Positions 34,601 to 45,035 of a stretch of 64,000 bases of DNA are shown piece after piece. How positions within the stretch are numbered: the first letter of the stretch is position 1; every line of letters starts with the position of its first letter. Origin of the DNA: Psococerastis gibbosa (taxonomy: Eukaryota; Arthropoda; Insecta; Psocodea; Psocidae). The stretch lies in assembly GCA_963971405.1 (NCBI GenBank), contig OZ020490.1:6062874-6126873 (forward strand), written 5' to 3'. The notes under the pieces were generated by a model. The model did no database searches. It was not told the origin of the DNA and saw only the letters and a program-made list of their open reading frames with translations. A program made the translations under genes and the position numbers.

Positions 34601-37600
34601 GACCTATATATATATATATATATATAGCTAAATGTTTAGTTAATGCGACTTTGAGGCAACTAAAGATTTATATTTATAATATTACTTGTTGCTGTTTTGT
34701 TCAGCACTTGTTAGTTTTAGGAAGAATTTTTTATTTTACTGTATTATTGTATTTGGTTTATTGAAACGATAGACGACCATTCCACACACAGTATCTACTA
34801 AGAAATTATTTTAGTTTTCGTACGGTATTTATTCTGAGAAATGACAAGCGACAGAAATGTACCCAATTATCAAATTTGTGGAAGCATTAGAGATATTCAC
34901 TATGTTTGGTAGAAAAGGGAAAAAGGGAATTGTGGGACATAGAGAAATAGCTCAGTGTGAGGATACCTCCGTCACCCATAGAAATAGAAAAACGAAACCT
35001 AACTTACCGCCAAAGTTTCTTTGCCTTTGGGTGTTAACTTATGAACATCTGCAGCCCACTTATTGACACATGTTTCCTTTTTTTATTAGTTTCTGTAACA
35101 GAGCTCATTTTTTTAGTTAAATAAAAATAAGAAGCCAAATTCAAATTCAAAATAATAACAAATATGAATATAAATATAATAATAATATAATATGAACAAG
35201 CTCGAAATGTCTTACATTGTTAAAATTAATCACTTTGTATAGTTTTACGTAATAAAATAAAATTAAAAACATACACAACCGGTTTCGGCTCACGCCATCG
35301 TCAAGTGTTTAATTGTTCAATTTAAATTGTTTACGTTATGCGATGCTGTGTGTTATCCTGACAATGAGTTTTGTTTTGTTTTAGCTTCCATACCTTTTTG
35401 CTTTATCTGTTTCCAATCGCACTTGACGATGGCGTGAGCCAAAACCGGTTGTGCATGTTTTTAATTTTATTTTATTACGTAAAACTATACAAAGTGATTA
35501 ATGTTAACAATGTGTGACAGCAAGTTTTACAAAGTTACTAAGGTGACTACTATGTTTATTCGAAATGTCTTCATGAAAATGCAGAAAATATTTTGGAACC
35601 TACCTCCTATCTAAGGAACAAGACGAGGTTGACTTGCACTACGTAGATATATGAATGAATGAATGGACGTGTATTGAATATAGAAAAAACAATTTAAACA
35701 CAATAATTGTAAGGCAACAATTCGACACAGCGTGAATGCTCCGGCCATATTTACGACCTCTGGCTCCCATCGATCCCTCCAAGCCCGCTCTCGACCACTG
35801 ACGGTTTCAAGGGGGGGGGGGGGCATGGCCATGGCCCCTTGACAGTTCACAGGAGCATTTTAGTATACTCCTTTAAAAAAAAAAGTGAAAAGTGTTTGGA
35901 AAACCCCAGTATTAAACTAGTTGGGTCTGATCTGTTGTCAATGCCCCCCCCCCTCTGAAAATTCTAAAACCGCCACTGGTCTCGACCCCCTACTTCCGAC
36001 TCCCGCTATACAATGCTACTCACTCGCCTTCCTTGTCAGTACACGGCGTACATTGGCGTACACTTCATAATAAATAAATAAATAATAATAAGTAAGCTTA
36101 TAATGTGTTGCCAACAGGCAAAGTCCAAAAACGATATCACTTACAATATAAAACATAAAACAATGCCCGAGAAACAAGCAGTCAAATTGAAAAGGAGGAG
36201 AAAAAAAAGCATCTTATCGATTTGTCAAACGGATAGCACCTATGTACGTAAAATAAATACGTAACATACAATACAACACAAGAGTGTACGAGTAGTCATA
36301 GTTCATATGACAGTCACAACATCGCCATTTGCTTAAATTCACTTAGGCGGCTATTCCACCGACTAAATTGATTCACTAATCGTGGTGCCGACGTGGTAGC
36401 AGACATCATTAATATAAGTCTCTGCCATATTTTAAGGAGACTATTATGTAGGTACTTAACTTATCCATTATAAATTAAGTTATAATATGGTAAAGACTTA
36501 TTATTGATGAATATGCTCGCTGGAGGAAGGCACGGCAGACCACCTGGCCCACTGCCCTGCCCTACATGGAATCGACGACAATGACGTACATCTCAAGGCA
36601 CGGATGTATTGGGAGGCACGGCGTCAAATGGCTGAGCAGCCAAGGACGGGCGTTGGCTGAAGTAAGAAGTAAGTATTATTGATGAATAAATGACGGAAGT
36701 GGAATAGCCGCCTTAGTGCAAATGGACCCAGTTTTGACACTCTATGCCAATATGGATATTACATTTTTGATATATTTATTTATGCTATAACAAATTGTAT
36801 TTTGCAGACGCAGTGGCAAGAAAACAACGGGTTATGTGGAATTTGCGGAGATTCGTTCAGCTTGCCTTATCCGAGGGATAACGAATTAGGCGGTAAATAC
36901 GGTAAAGGTTTGATAACGAGAAATTACACCGTGGGGTCGGTCATTCCTGTTGTCGTACAGATCACAGCGCCACACAAGGGCTACTTCAAATTCAGCATTT
37001 GCAATTTGGATGAATCCAATGAAACTGAACAGTGTTTCGAAAAGGTGAGAGGGTTTAAATGATTAAATAAATAAATATATATTTCTGTTAAATTATACAA
37101 TCAAGTAATCGACAAGAAAGTATTAAGCAAAATCGTCAAAATCAGGTAGTCCTGTCATTGTCATTGTGCTAGTGCCTCAGTGACAGTGTAGAAAGCTTTC
37201 TCTAAGAGATGGTCTCTAAGCAATTTAGGGAAATAAGGGAAGTTAGGAGCATTTCTCACCGCTCTCAGTTCAATCGGGAGTTCTCTAAGGTAGGCGAAAC
37301 CTTGTAGTATAGGATCCAGTTGCTCACACTTGTCTGCAGATATGTGGTGCTGGCTTTAAAAGGTCTCCCTGTTGTCTCGTGTTGTAGGTGTGGGTGTCCC
37401 CATTTTGTTTAAATTTTAAAGTTTTGGTCGAATGGGAATAATTTTTTTTTCTTTTCTTTTATAAAAAGATTAATTGCATACAAACAATTTAATGAATGTA
37501 TCCGATTTTCAGGATCCAAATTGTTACCCTAAATAAATGGGTTGGATACAAATATGTACAAGTATTGTCTGGCTAATTTCGAGAAAACGCAATTGAAGTT

Positions 37601-40600
37601 TGATAGTCTGCATTATTTTGAATGAATGAATGAATGAAGGAATGAATGAAAATGCCTTTACAATATTAGGCGAGCTTTAGCCCACAGCTAACTTATTTTG
37701 GTTTACAAATTATAATACAAATTAACATACAAGGTTCATATTTTTTTCCCTGAAAAACAAAAACAAAAGAAAAAGAGAGGAAATAATAATGTTACAAGTC
37801 AGGCACTCATTCATTCACTCTCGCACTTCACCCCCAGAACCTGATGGCAGGCTGTCCTAAATCTCCCCTAATTATTCTCTGTCCTCGTTTCTTCTGGCAA
37901 GGAATTCCAAAGCCTTGAGGTGGTCACTGTTGCGAAAGAATGGTTGTAGTAATTTGTTTGGTTTGTGGGAATAGAAAGTTGGTTAGAAGCTCTTGTGTTA
38001 AAATTGTGGTAGTAGTAGTAGTATGGTTTGACACAGTCCCAGGCCACGGTGTGGGCCCATAGGACTCCAGTGGACCTCCTGATTATAGTGGATTCCGAAC
38101 CACTTGGGAAACACAGTCAAGTCACACGATTAGTTCGGAGGTGACCAGGACATGTCCTACCATGTTTCCCTACCGGCACTGTGCACACGACCAATTTATC
38201 TGCAGCTTTGAACCTGCTCTGGTCCGCTGGACCATTGTAAAATTGTGGTAATCAGACAAGTATGTAAATGACAGTGGACAATAATTTTCAACCCCTTATA
38301 GCGCAGCAATTAGGCACGATAGAGGGATACCTCTGGCGTCTGCTGCCATAGCAACAGAGACTGGAGTCACATCAAGTTGGCTGATGCCACGTTAAATATA
38401 AAGAACCGGTCCGAGTTTACTCGAACATGCTTTCCAATTTATCAATTAGTAGGGAGAGAAAATGATTAATTTAATGGTAAATAATTTACCTATGGTTGAA
38501 TTTCGTCACTGGAGGTAACGTAAATTCTAGATTAGACAGACCAACACATTACCACACAGCAATAATGGCAGGGCACGCAATGCATTTGAGCGTGAATATA
38601 CTTTCATTTTTTCAAAAAAATTTTTTTGCACACAACCAAATAGTTTTTTGGGAAAGCAAACTGTCCGGTTTCGTTACTCAATTTAACACCTAAAACATGC
38701 CTGAAGGTAGAATTCATCGATAGAAAGGCTTCGCATAAAAATTATGTTTTAATAATTTTTCATTAAAATTAATTTATTTTTATGTTTTTACCCCCAGAAG
38801 TAAACTATTAAGGGGTTAGCGACCCCCGCATTTACCAACATTAATAACGACTTGAATATAAGTGAATTTAAAAGAAATCGTTGGAGCCGTTTTGGAGAAA
38901 TAATTTTTTTTGACGTTTTTTTGGAGTTTTTTGTGAATAAAACCCCGCTAAATTGAGTTTGCCCAAAATAAAAAAAATTGTCCCGAGGTATGATTTTTAC
39001 AAACCACCATGCCACAATTCCGTGATAATCCACTGTGTAGTTTGCCCACAAATCGACGAACAGACAGACCGACAGACCGACAGACAGACAGACATTTCGT
39101 AAAAACCACTTTTTTGGGTTCCTGGGACCTCAAAACGTGCTTTCCAATTTATACGTTGTATAAGGAAAGCTTTGTGATGGTCGAAATTTTCGATTCCGAG
39201 ATTTCATCGGATATACAGGATTCCCAGGAACCCAATTAATTACGAAATGTCTGTCTGTCGCTCTGTCTGTCTGTCCGTCTGTCTGTATGTATGCCTGTCT
39301 GTCTGTCTGTTCATCGATTTCCGGGCAAACTACTCAGTGGATTTGTGTGAAATTGGACATGTAGGTTCACAAAAATCATACCTCAGTAGCATTTATTTTT
39401 ATGTTGGGCTAACTCAATTTGGGGGGGTTTTATTTTCAAAAAACTCCAAAAAAAACGTCCAAAAAAATTATGTCTCAAAAACGGCTACAACGTTTTCTTT
39501 TAAATTCACATATATTCTAGTCGTTATTAATGTTGATAAAACGCGAGGGGTCGCTTACCCCTTGATAGTTTAGTTTTGGGGGTAAAAAAATAAAAATAAC
39601 TTAATTTTAATGAAAAATGACTAAAAAATAATTTTTCTGCGAAACCTTTCTATCGATGATTTCTTTGTTTTAGGTGTTAAATTGGGTAACAAAACCGGAC
39701 AGTTTGCTTCCCCAAAAAACTATTTGGTTTTGTGCAAATTTTTTTTTTTTTTAATGAAAGCAAATTCACACTCTAATGCATTGCGGGCCCTGCCATTATT
39801 GCTGTGTGGTAATGTGTTCGTCTGACCTATCTAGCATTTACGTCACCTCCACAGACGTCAGGTGAACGACCCCCCCCCCCCCCCCGTGATATCCGAAATT
39901 TAACCATAACCATATATTTTTTAACATGAAAAAACACATGGATTTATTGTATCGAAGGTACTTACGACAAAATTTAGGTACGGTATTACGCTTACCAATT
40001 CTTCTTAGACCTATATTTATTCGATCGAATATTGGAGGAATATTCATGTGTGTAATAGGGGGTTTAAAAAAATGACTTGTTCATTAGGCGGCCATTCCAC
40101 CGGCGAATTTACTTGAAAAATTGACTTCGTCATTGACGTTTATTTTTGTTTTAATGAGACTATTATGTAGATACTTAACTTATCTATTATAAATTTAGTT
40201 ATAATATGGTAGAGTCTTATTAATGATGTCTGCTACCATATCATACCTTAATTTATAATAGATAAGTTAAGTATCTATACAATAGTCCCCTTAAAACAAA
40301 ACAAACGTCAATGTCAATTTTTCAAGTAAATTCGCCGGTGGAATATTAAAGTAGTGATTTTTTTCAGCTTCGTCTTGCGAATGGTGAGACCAAATTGCAG
40401 GGAATAGACGAGGCAAAAACATACGTAGCAGACGTTCAACTTCCAATAAATTTTAGATGCAGTCATTGTGTATTCCGATGGCACTATAGAGCCGGTAAGT
40501 AAGTAAACAAAAAGGTATAGTACGCCCGCTGGCCCAACTCAATTTAAAAATTCCTAAAACACTATGTACCTATACATCAGGTTTACTTGGCTATATGGCA

Positions 40601-42013
40601 CAATGCTTCGAGCCATAATTATGTCCAAATAAACTAAAAATTGTGCGACTGTTAATAGCTTGAGTTTTCACAGCGTACAGTATTATGCAATCAAATAAAA
40701 ATTTTCCTTTCGCGGGGTACACTTCTAAAAACCAATATGTTACCTCTATTGTCCAATTTTTATTTTATTTTAAAGTTAACCTATGTTTAAACATGTTATC
40801 TCACTCTAGTTTTAAGCAACCTGAAAGCTGCATTGACAATCGGCTCCGCCCTTATTGTCCGATGACTGTGAGGCCCCTACATCTGATGACTATTTACAAA
40901 GCGGGCAATGTAAGTCCAACTAACCCTTAGTTAAATTATAGGCTACCAATCAGTGGTGGATCCCCACCCCCTCCCTCCTGGGGTAGAAGGGTGGCCACAT
41001 CATGGTAGATGTTTAAGTTGATTCTCATTTATTATGTTATAAAGTATAAATAATTTAAATTTAATTATATAGGCCTATGTAAATATGAGCCCTCTAGTAT
41101 CAAAATCGGGAATCTCTACTAGGACACTTTTTCAGGAACCGCGAAAAACTGTCACCCGGTAATTTAACTCAATATTTCTAATAATGTTTTGATTTCAGTT
41201 GATGTCGGTTACCTTTAGCTATAATTGGGAATCGCCGATACTATGATATTTACTCAAATAGCCGAGATATTAACAAAAAACTAATGGAGATTGCTGATTT
41301 TGAAACGAACGTGCATGGAGATTGCCGACGTTGAAAAGAACGTGCATGGAAATTGATGGTTTTGTACTTTTGTTTCAGACTTGGGAATTCTTTATGTAAA
41401 GACGTAATAAAGCACACATTACAACAAAAAATAATAATCATTATTCTTAAAACCAAAAAAATACAGCATAAAACGTGAAGAAAAATGATACATGTCGCCA
41501 TTTGCATTTATTGGTCACGTGATTACAAAACCGGCCTGTGATTGGTTGCCGCAATGCCTCCATGGAGAATACCGATTTTTAGTACCAGAATGTTAATTTT
41601 GACACGGAAAACTATTTTCATCAGATGCGTTTTTTCACAAGGAATCCAACCATATGCATAACTCGAAAACTAAAAAAAGTGGAGTTTGCTGATTTTGATA
41701 CGAGAGGGCTCATATTATTAAAGCTTATAAAAAATGAGTTTTTATATTAAAATTCACTCAAAAATTACGGTATTTTCCATTTGTAAGACAAACGGACGGG
41801 CATTACTGCAATCCAGAATGCAAGGTTTGCGAGTTTGTCCGCCCCCACTGAGAAATTTCTGGATTCTCCACTGTTACTAGTATGTCTGGAGCTATATCGA
41901 AATAATTATTGTTTTCAGGTAATAACGTATACGAGTGTCGAAGAAGAAGATATTCAAGAGTCTGTGGACCGCAAGAGACTTTCAGAAATTGTGCTGACAT
42001 AGCTATCAGTTAG
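31569..42013 (+). CDS. AA15 family lytic polysaccharide monooxygenase, copy A
   Basis: Five exons (31569-31625, 32879-32992, 36808-37044, 40368-40494, 41919-42013) encode 209 aa; all junctions are GT/AG and in phase. Residues 1-22 are a hydrophobic signal peptide ending ANG. Cleavage there exposes His23 in HGYLYDPPGRSTAWR, the copper-binding N-terminal histidine of LPMOs. His113 (mature 91) in ITAPHKGYFKF is the second histidine, and Tyr176 in FRWHYRAG is the likely axial tyrosine. Ten cysteines would form five disulfides. The length fits single-domain AA15 enzymes, which oxidatively cleave chitin and, in some arthropods, cellulose outside the cell. The ATG was chosen as the only one giving a signal peptide spliced in phase. 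No carbohydrate-binding module follows. A nearly identical paralogue lies downstream. Substrate cannot be told from sequence. Confidence 0.93.
32039..32725 (+). pseudogene. Decayed non-LTR retrotransposon (RNase H and C-terminal part) in intron 1 of copy A
   Basis: Frames read YPTAAMEIVLDFPPLHV (RT-RNase H linker type), IKWFTDGSKLGHTKPRTGLG (RNase H first Asp) and CRFCNDGVEDLKHILLHCGR (C-terminal knuckle), with frameshifts between them. A reversed relative lies at 63775-63955. In copy B this stretch is replaced by unrelated sequence (48964-49387). Confidence 0.75.
32879..32992 (+). CDS. LPMO copy A exon 2 (N-terminal copper histidine)
   Basis: 38 codons, acceptor TTTGTAG, donor TCC/GTAAGA. 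It encodes ANG, then HGYLYDPPGRSTAWRLGF and DDNGLNCGGFS. Confidence 0.93.
33314..34227 (-). mobile_element. (CTGT)n element in LPMO copy A intron 2
   Basis: gctttccaatttatacg, then the tgtctgtctg tract and the gacctgttct end. It carries a nested 54-57 bp retro-insert at about 34127-34182. Allelic with 49986-50904. Confidence 0.85.
34127..34182 (+). repeat. Very short LINE 3' end insertion nested in the (CTGT)n element
   Basis: tgcgtcaaatggcctaccag through gatgaagaagaagaa, flanked by tatctacta on both sides. Same insertion as 50796-50849, so it predates the duplication. Confidence 0.8.
34604..34627. repeat. (TA)n microsatellite
   Basis: Twelve TA units. Copy B has only four or five at 51270. 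Confidence 0.9.
35215..35512. mobile_element. Nonautonomous element with about 92 bp terminal inverted repeats, copy A
   Basis: cattgttaaaattaatcact to cgccatcgtcaagtg pairs with its reverse complement at the other end over about 92 bp with few mismatches. The spacer is about 110 bp. Present at 52064-52361 in copy B. Confidence 0.85.
36346..36712. mobile_element. Palindromic MITE with nested LINE fragment, copy A
   Basis: ggcggctattccaccgact... to ...gtggaatagccgcc, TTA-flanked. About 36506-36672 is a LINE 3' piece (ggcacggcgtcaaatggctg, gccaaggacgggcgttggct). Confidence 0.8.
36808..37044 (+). CDS. LPMO copy A exon 3 (second copper histidine)
   Basis: 79 codons between TTTTGCAG and AAG/GTGAGA. 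It encodes TQWQENNGLCGICGD, then VVVQITAPHKGYFKFSICN. Confidence 0.93.
37618..37760 (-). repeat. LINE-like 3' end with (TGAA)n
   Basis: gaatgaatgaatgaatgaag followed by ggcgagctttagcccacagc and a poorly conserved body, identical in position to 54472-54600. Confidence 0.5.
38010..38237. mobile_element. 228 bp retro-type insertion present only in copy A
   Basis: Flanked by perfect 11 bp taaaattgtgg (37999-38009 and 38238-38248), with the uninterrupted site at 54850-54860 in copy B. It begins with (tag)n and contains gtggacctcctgatta, related to 63390-63590 and 60780-60910. Confidence 0.9.
38403..39138 (+). mobile_element. (CTGT)n element, plus-oriented, right end lost
   Basis: Begins gaaccggtccgagtttactc and ends abruptly at caaaacgt, where an inverted copy starts. 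The copy B equivalent is 55015-55840, complete. Confidence 0.8.
39139..39905 (-). mobile_element. (CTGT)n element, minus-oriented, left end lost
   Basis: Begins gctttccaatttatacgttg and contains ctgtctgtctgt and a C16 tract near 39870. Equivalent to 56176-56955 in copy B. Confidence 0.8.
40087..40344. mobile_element. Palindromic MITE in LPMO copy A intron 3
   Basis: ggcggccattccaccggcga... mirrors ...ttcgccggtggaat. It ends 23 bp before exon 4. Confidence 0.75.
40368..40494 (+). CDS. LPMO copy A exon 4 (axial tyrosine region)
   Basis: 127 nt after TTTTTTCAG, donor CCG/GTAAGT, phase 1. It encodes LRLANGETKLQGIDEAKTYV and FRCSHCVFRWHYRA. Confidence 0.92.
41919..42013 (+). CDS. LPMO copy A exon 5 (C terminus)
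   Basis: 95 nt after TTTTCAG. It encodes GNNVYECRRRRYSRVCGPQE then FRNCADIAIS and TAG. The RRRR patch differs from copy B. Confidence 0.9.
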
Positions 42014-42077
42014 AGAAAAATGTGTTGTTCTCGAAAACAGGGATGTGTTTTGTGAAATTTCGTTTCACGTAAAGTTA

Positions 42078-42258
42078 GGCGGCTATTCCATCTGTCAATA
42101 ATCCGTCATTTGTGCATCAATAATAAGTCTCTACCGTATTATAACTTTAATTTATATAATAGATAAGTTAAGTATCTACATAATAGTCTCCTTAAAACAA
42201 ACATCTCATCAATTTTTGACGCACAAATGACGGATTATTGACAGATTGAATAGCCGTC
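42078..42258. mobile_element. Palindromic MITE in the LPMO copy A 3' UTR
   Basis: ggcggctattccatctgtca... mirrors ...tgacagattgaatagccg, TTA-flanked. It lies between the stop codon and the first AATAAA. Confidence 0.8.
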
Positions 42259-42303
42259 TTATTATGGAAGTTATAATGTAAATATATACAATATTTTAAA
42301 ACT

Positions 42304-42343
42304 AATAAAAAAATGACGTCTGCTTTCAATGAGACAAAATAAA
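42304..42343 (+). terminator. Candidate poly(A) signals of LPMO copy A
   Basis: AATAAA at 42304-42309 and 42338-42343, about 290 and 325 bp after the stop. The second is followed by a GT-rich stretch. Confidence 0.45.
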
Positions 42344-42521
42344 TGATGTTTTTATTTCTGGATATAGGCTACATAAATCATAAAAAGAGACACTCAGAAC
42401 AAAACAATTATAAATATATACCGAACTCAAGAGGATTCCAATTTAATAGCTCAGAGTTCAACGAACTCTGATTTGGGTACATAATTACATAATCGCAGGC
42501 GCATTCCACTAGTTCATTATT

Positions 42522-42643
42522 GCTTTCCAATTTATACGTTGTATAAGGAAAGCTTTGTGACGGTCGAAATTTTCGATTCCGAGATTTCAACGGATTTATA
42601 TGTTTTAAGGTCCCAGGAACCCAAATAAGTGGTTTTTACGAAA

Positions 42644-42674
<31 letters not shown>

Positions 42675-43370
42675 GCGTCGATTTTCGGGCAAACTACTCG
42701 GTCGATTTTGATGAAATTCGGCATGTAGGTTCACAAAAATCATACCTCGGGAAATTTTTTTTATTTTGGGCTAACTCAAATTGGGGGGGTTTTATTTTCA
42801 AAAAACTTCAAAAAAACGTCTAAAAAAATTATTTTCCAAAAACGGCTCCAACGATTTCTTTTAAATTCACACACACATATTGTAGTTGTTGCTAATGTTG
42901 ATGAAATGCGAGGGGTCGCTTGCCCCTTGATAGTTTGCTTCTGGGGGTAAAAAAATAAAAATGACTAAATTTTAATGAAAAATGACTAAAAAATAATTTT
43001 TCTGCGACACCTTTCTATAGATGATTTCTACCTTCAGGTGTTAAATTGAGTAACGAAACCGGACAGGTTGCTTTCCCAAAAAAGTATTTGGGTTTGTACA
43101 AAAAAATGTTTTTGAAAAAATGATAGAAAATTCACGCTCAAATGCATTGCGTGCCCTGCCAGTATTGCTGTGTGGTAATGTGTTGGTCTGACCTATCTAG
43201 AATTTACCTCACCACCAGTGACGAGTGACGTCAGGTGGACACCCCCCCCCCCCCCCGAGATATCGGAAATTTAACGATAGGAAAATTATTTACCATGAAA
43301 TTACTCATTTTCTCTATCTACTAATTTTGATAAATTGGAAAGCATGTTCGAGTAAACTCGGACCGGTTCT
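42522..43370 (-). mobile_element. (CTGT)n element with a matching empty site in copy B
   Basis: 849 bp from gctttccaatttatacg to gagtaaactcggaccggttc. Copy B has the uninterrupted site cattatttcaattttt at about 59550-59565, which defines both ends and suggests a TT target duplication. It contains (tgtc)n, a C13 tract and the subterminal inverted 14-mer gctttccaatttat. No coding frame of note. Confidence 0.9.
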
Positions 43371-44140
43371 TTCAATTTTTGCTGACATTAAGCATTAAAT
43401 CAATCAAATGTGAATTTAATGTCATTTCACCTACAACCTTACATGCATGGATGCAAATTAATTGTACATATCGTAAAGTAAGCTATTTTAGGGAGATTCA
43501 TCTACCTATTGAGCTTAGTACAGGGTTTTTGATCGGGTCCAGGTATCCGTTCTGCTATGCTGCAATGTGTAAGACTTCTATATTTTTTGCGTTGAGTCTT
43601 ATTTCCGATAGTTGGCTTATGGTTAACGGGTGCCTCGTAAGGCATGTTATGGCTCCCGCCGCTCCAGTTAATATTATACGGTTAATATAAATCAATCGCC
43701 CAAATCGGCCCACTGGTTTTTAATCTTGTTCATGATTCAAAAGCTGTGGCGAAATTGTGTAAGTACCGGCTACATACAATGTATTAAAATGTGGAAGAAC
43801 ATTTCTTCAATGTAATTCCATCTCATTATGTCTGTCCATGATCAAACCCGCTTTCAGCCCATTGTTTCACATATTTGTGCCACTAATGAAAAATATTCTA
43901 TACACAGCAGAAAAGAAACACTAACTCGGGAAACATTTTAATCCCAACATTAATCTCATGTTGACAATTAAAAACTATAACAAACTGAAAAAGGACGACA
44001 TGTTATTCTATATGTAAATAGCTGACCGGAAACTGCAGTTTTGAAACTTCAAACATGTTCCCATAATGAATTTCTCAGCGTCTCAAGTGCGTGTGTACCT
44101 ACAGGGCTTTAGGCTTTTCCCTTCAATTTTCTCATAGAGT

Positions 44141-44741
44141 GTACATCCCGTAGGAAATTGGCAGCTCGAAATTTAATAAGTTTTATTTTTTATTTAATTA
44201 ACTAAGCAAGTTACTAAAGATATGGCTCATTTAATTTGTAGAAGACTACGCCTTCATGGATCATATAATCAGGTGTTTTTAATTTTCGAAATTGTAGTTT
44301 TTTCATAATAGGTATCTATTTTAGCCGAAAAATTATTGTTCATAAATTATTATCATGTGTATGAAAAATTAAAATTTCGAAAATTAAAAATACTTTAGGC
44401 GTTTATTCCACTTGTCGTATTTTCTTAGAAATATTAGAAATATTAGAAATTAAGTTATAATATGGTAGCAGACATCAATAATAAGTCTCTACCATATTAT
44501 AACTTAATTAATAATAGATCAGTTAAGTATCTACTTAATAGTCTCCTTTAAATAAAAATCTCATCATTTTTTAATGCACAAATGAAGAAAATATGACAAG
44601 TGGAATACACCCCTTATAATATGATGGAAGAAGTAGTCTTCTATAACTTAAATGAGCCAAATCTTTAATAACTTGCTTAGTTCATTAAATAAAAAATAAA
44701 CAGTTTTTAATTTCGGACTGCCAAACTCCTACGGGCTGTAC
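44141..44741. mobile_element. Large palindrome with nested MITE, copy B
   Basis: Equivalent of 30330-30983. The central MITE (about 44395-44612) has a short deletion and an agaaatatt duplication in its left arm. Confidence 0.75.
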
Positions 44742-44784
44742 TCTTACTCTTATGTTAGTTCCGCAATGCCGTTCAAACCTCTTA

Positions 44785-44965
44785 GGCGGCTATTCCATTT
44801 GCCAATATTCCGTCATTTATGCATCAATAATTAGTCTCTACCAGATTATATCTTAATTTATAATAGATAAGTTAAGTATCTACATTCTACACGATAGTCT
44901 CCTTAAAACAAAAATCTCATTATTGATGCACAAATGACGAAATATTGACAAGTGGAATAGCCGCC
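44785..44965. mobile_element. Palindromic MITE, copy B
   Basis: Equivalent of 31027-31200, TTA-flanked, with an extra tacattc in the centre. Confidence 0.85.
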
Positions 44966-45023
44966 TTAGACACAGACACAACCCAAAGTACGATAATATA
45001 CTATCCATCCCAATGTTACAGTC

Positions 45024-45035
45024 ACTATCGTTTAC
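45024..45035 (+). repeat. Left target-site duplication of the retrotransposon
   Basis: actatcgtttac, identical to 48109-48120. Copy A has a single uninterrupted copy near 31260. Confidence 0.95.

Larger units (their letters stand above)
29336..43519 (+). repeat. Segmental duplication, copy A (14.2 kb)
   Basis: Starts near gtacaaggtttttgatcggg and ends at tcatctacctattgag. It is colinear with 43520-59690 through LPMO exons, introns, MITEs and flanks. Copy-A-specific material: 29881-30245, 38010-38237 and 42522-43370. Copy A lacks sequence equivalent to 55761-56175. Confidence 0.92.

Noticed and set aside
35215-35512. Solo LTR
   Set aside because: The terminal repeats are inverted, not direct, and there is no TG...CA end or polypurine context.
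39247-39573. 108-codon frame with Cys/Ser/Val repeats
   Set aside because: It is the translated (CTGT)n microsatellite of a mobile element. The same artefact recurs in other copies.
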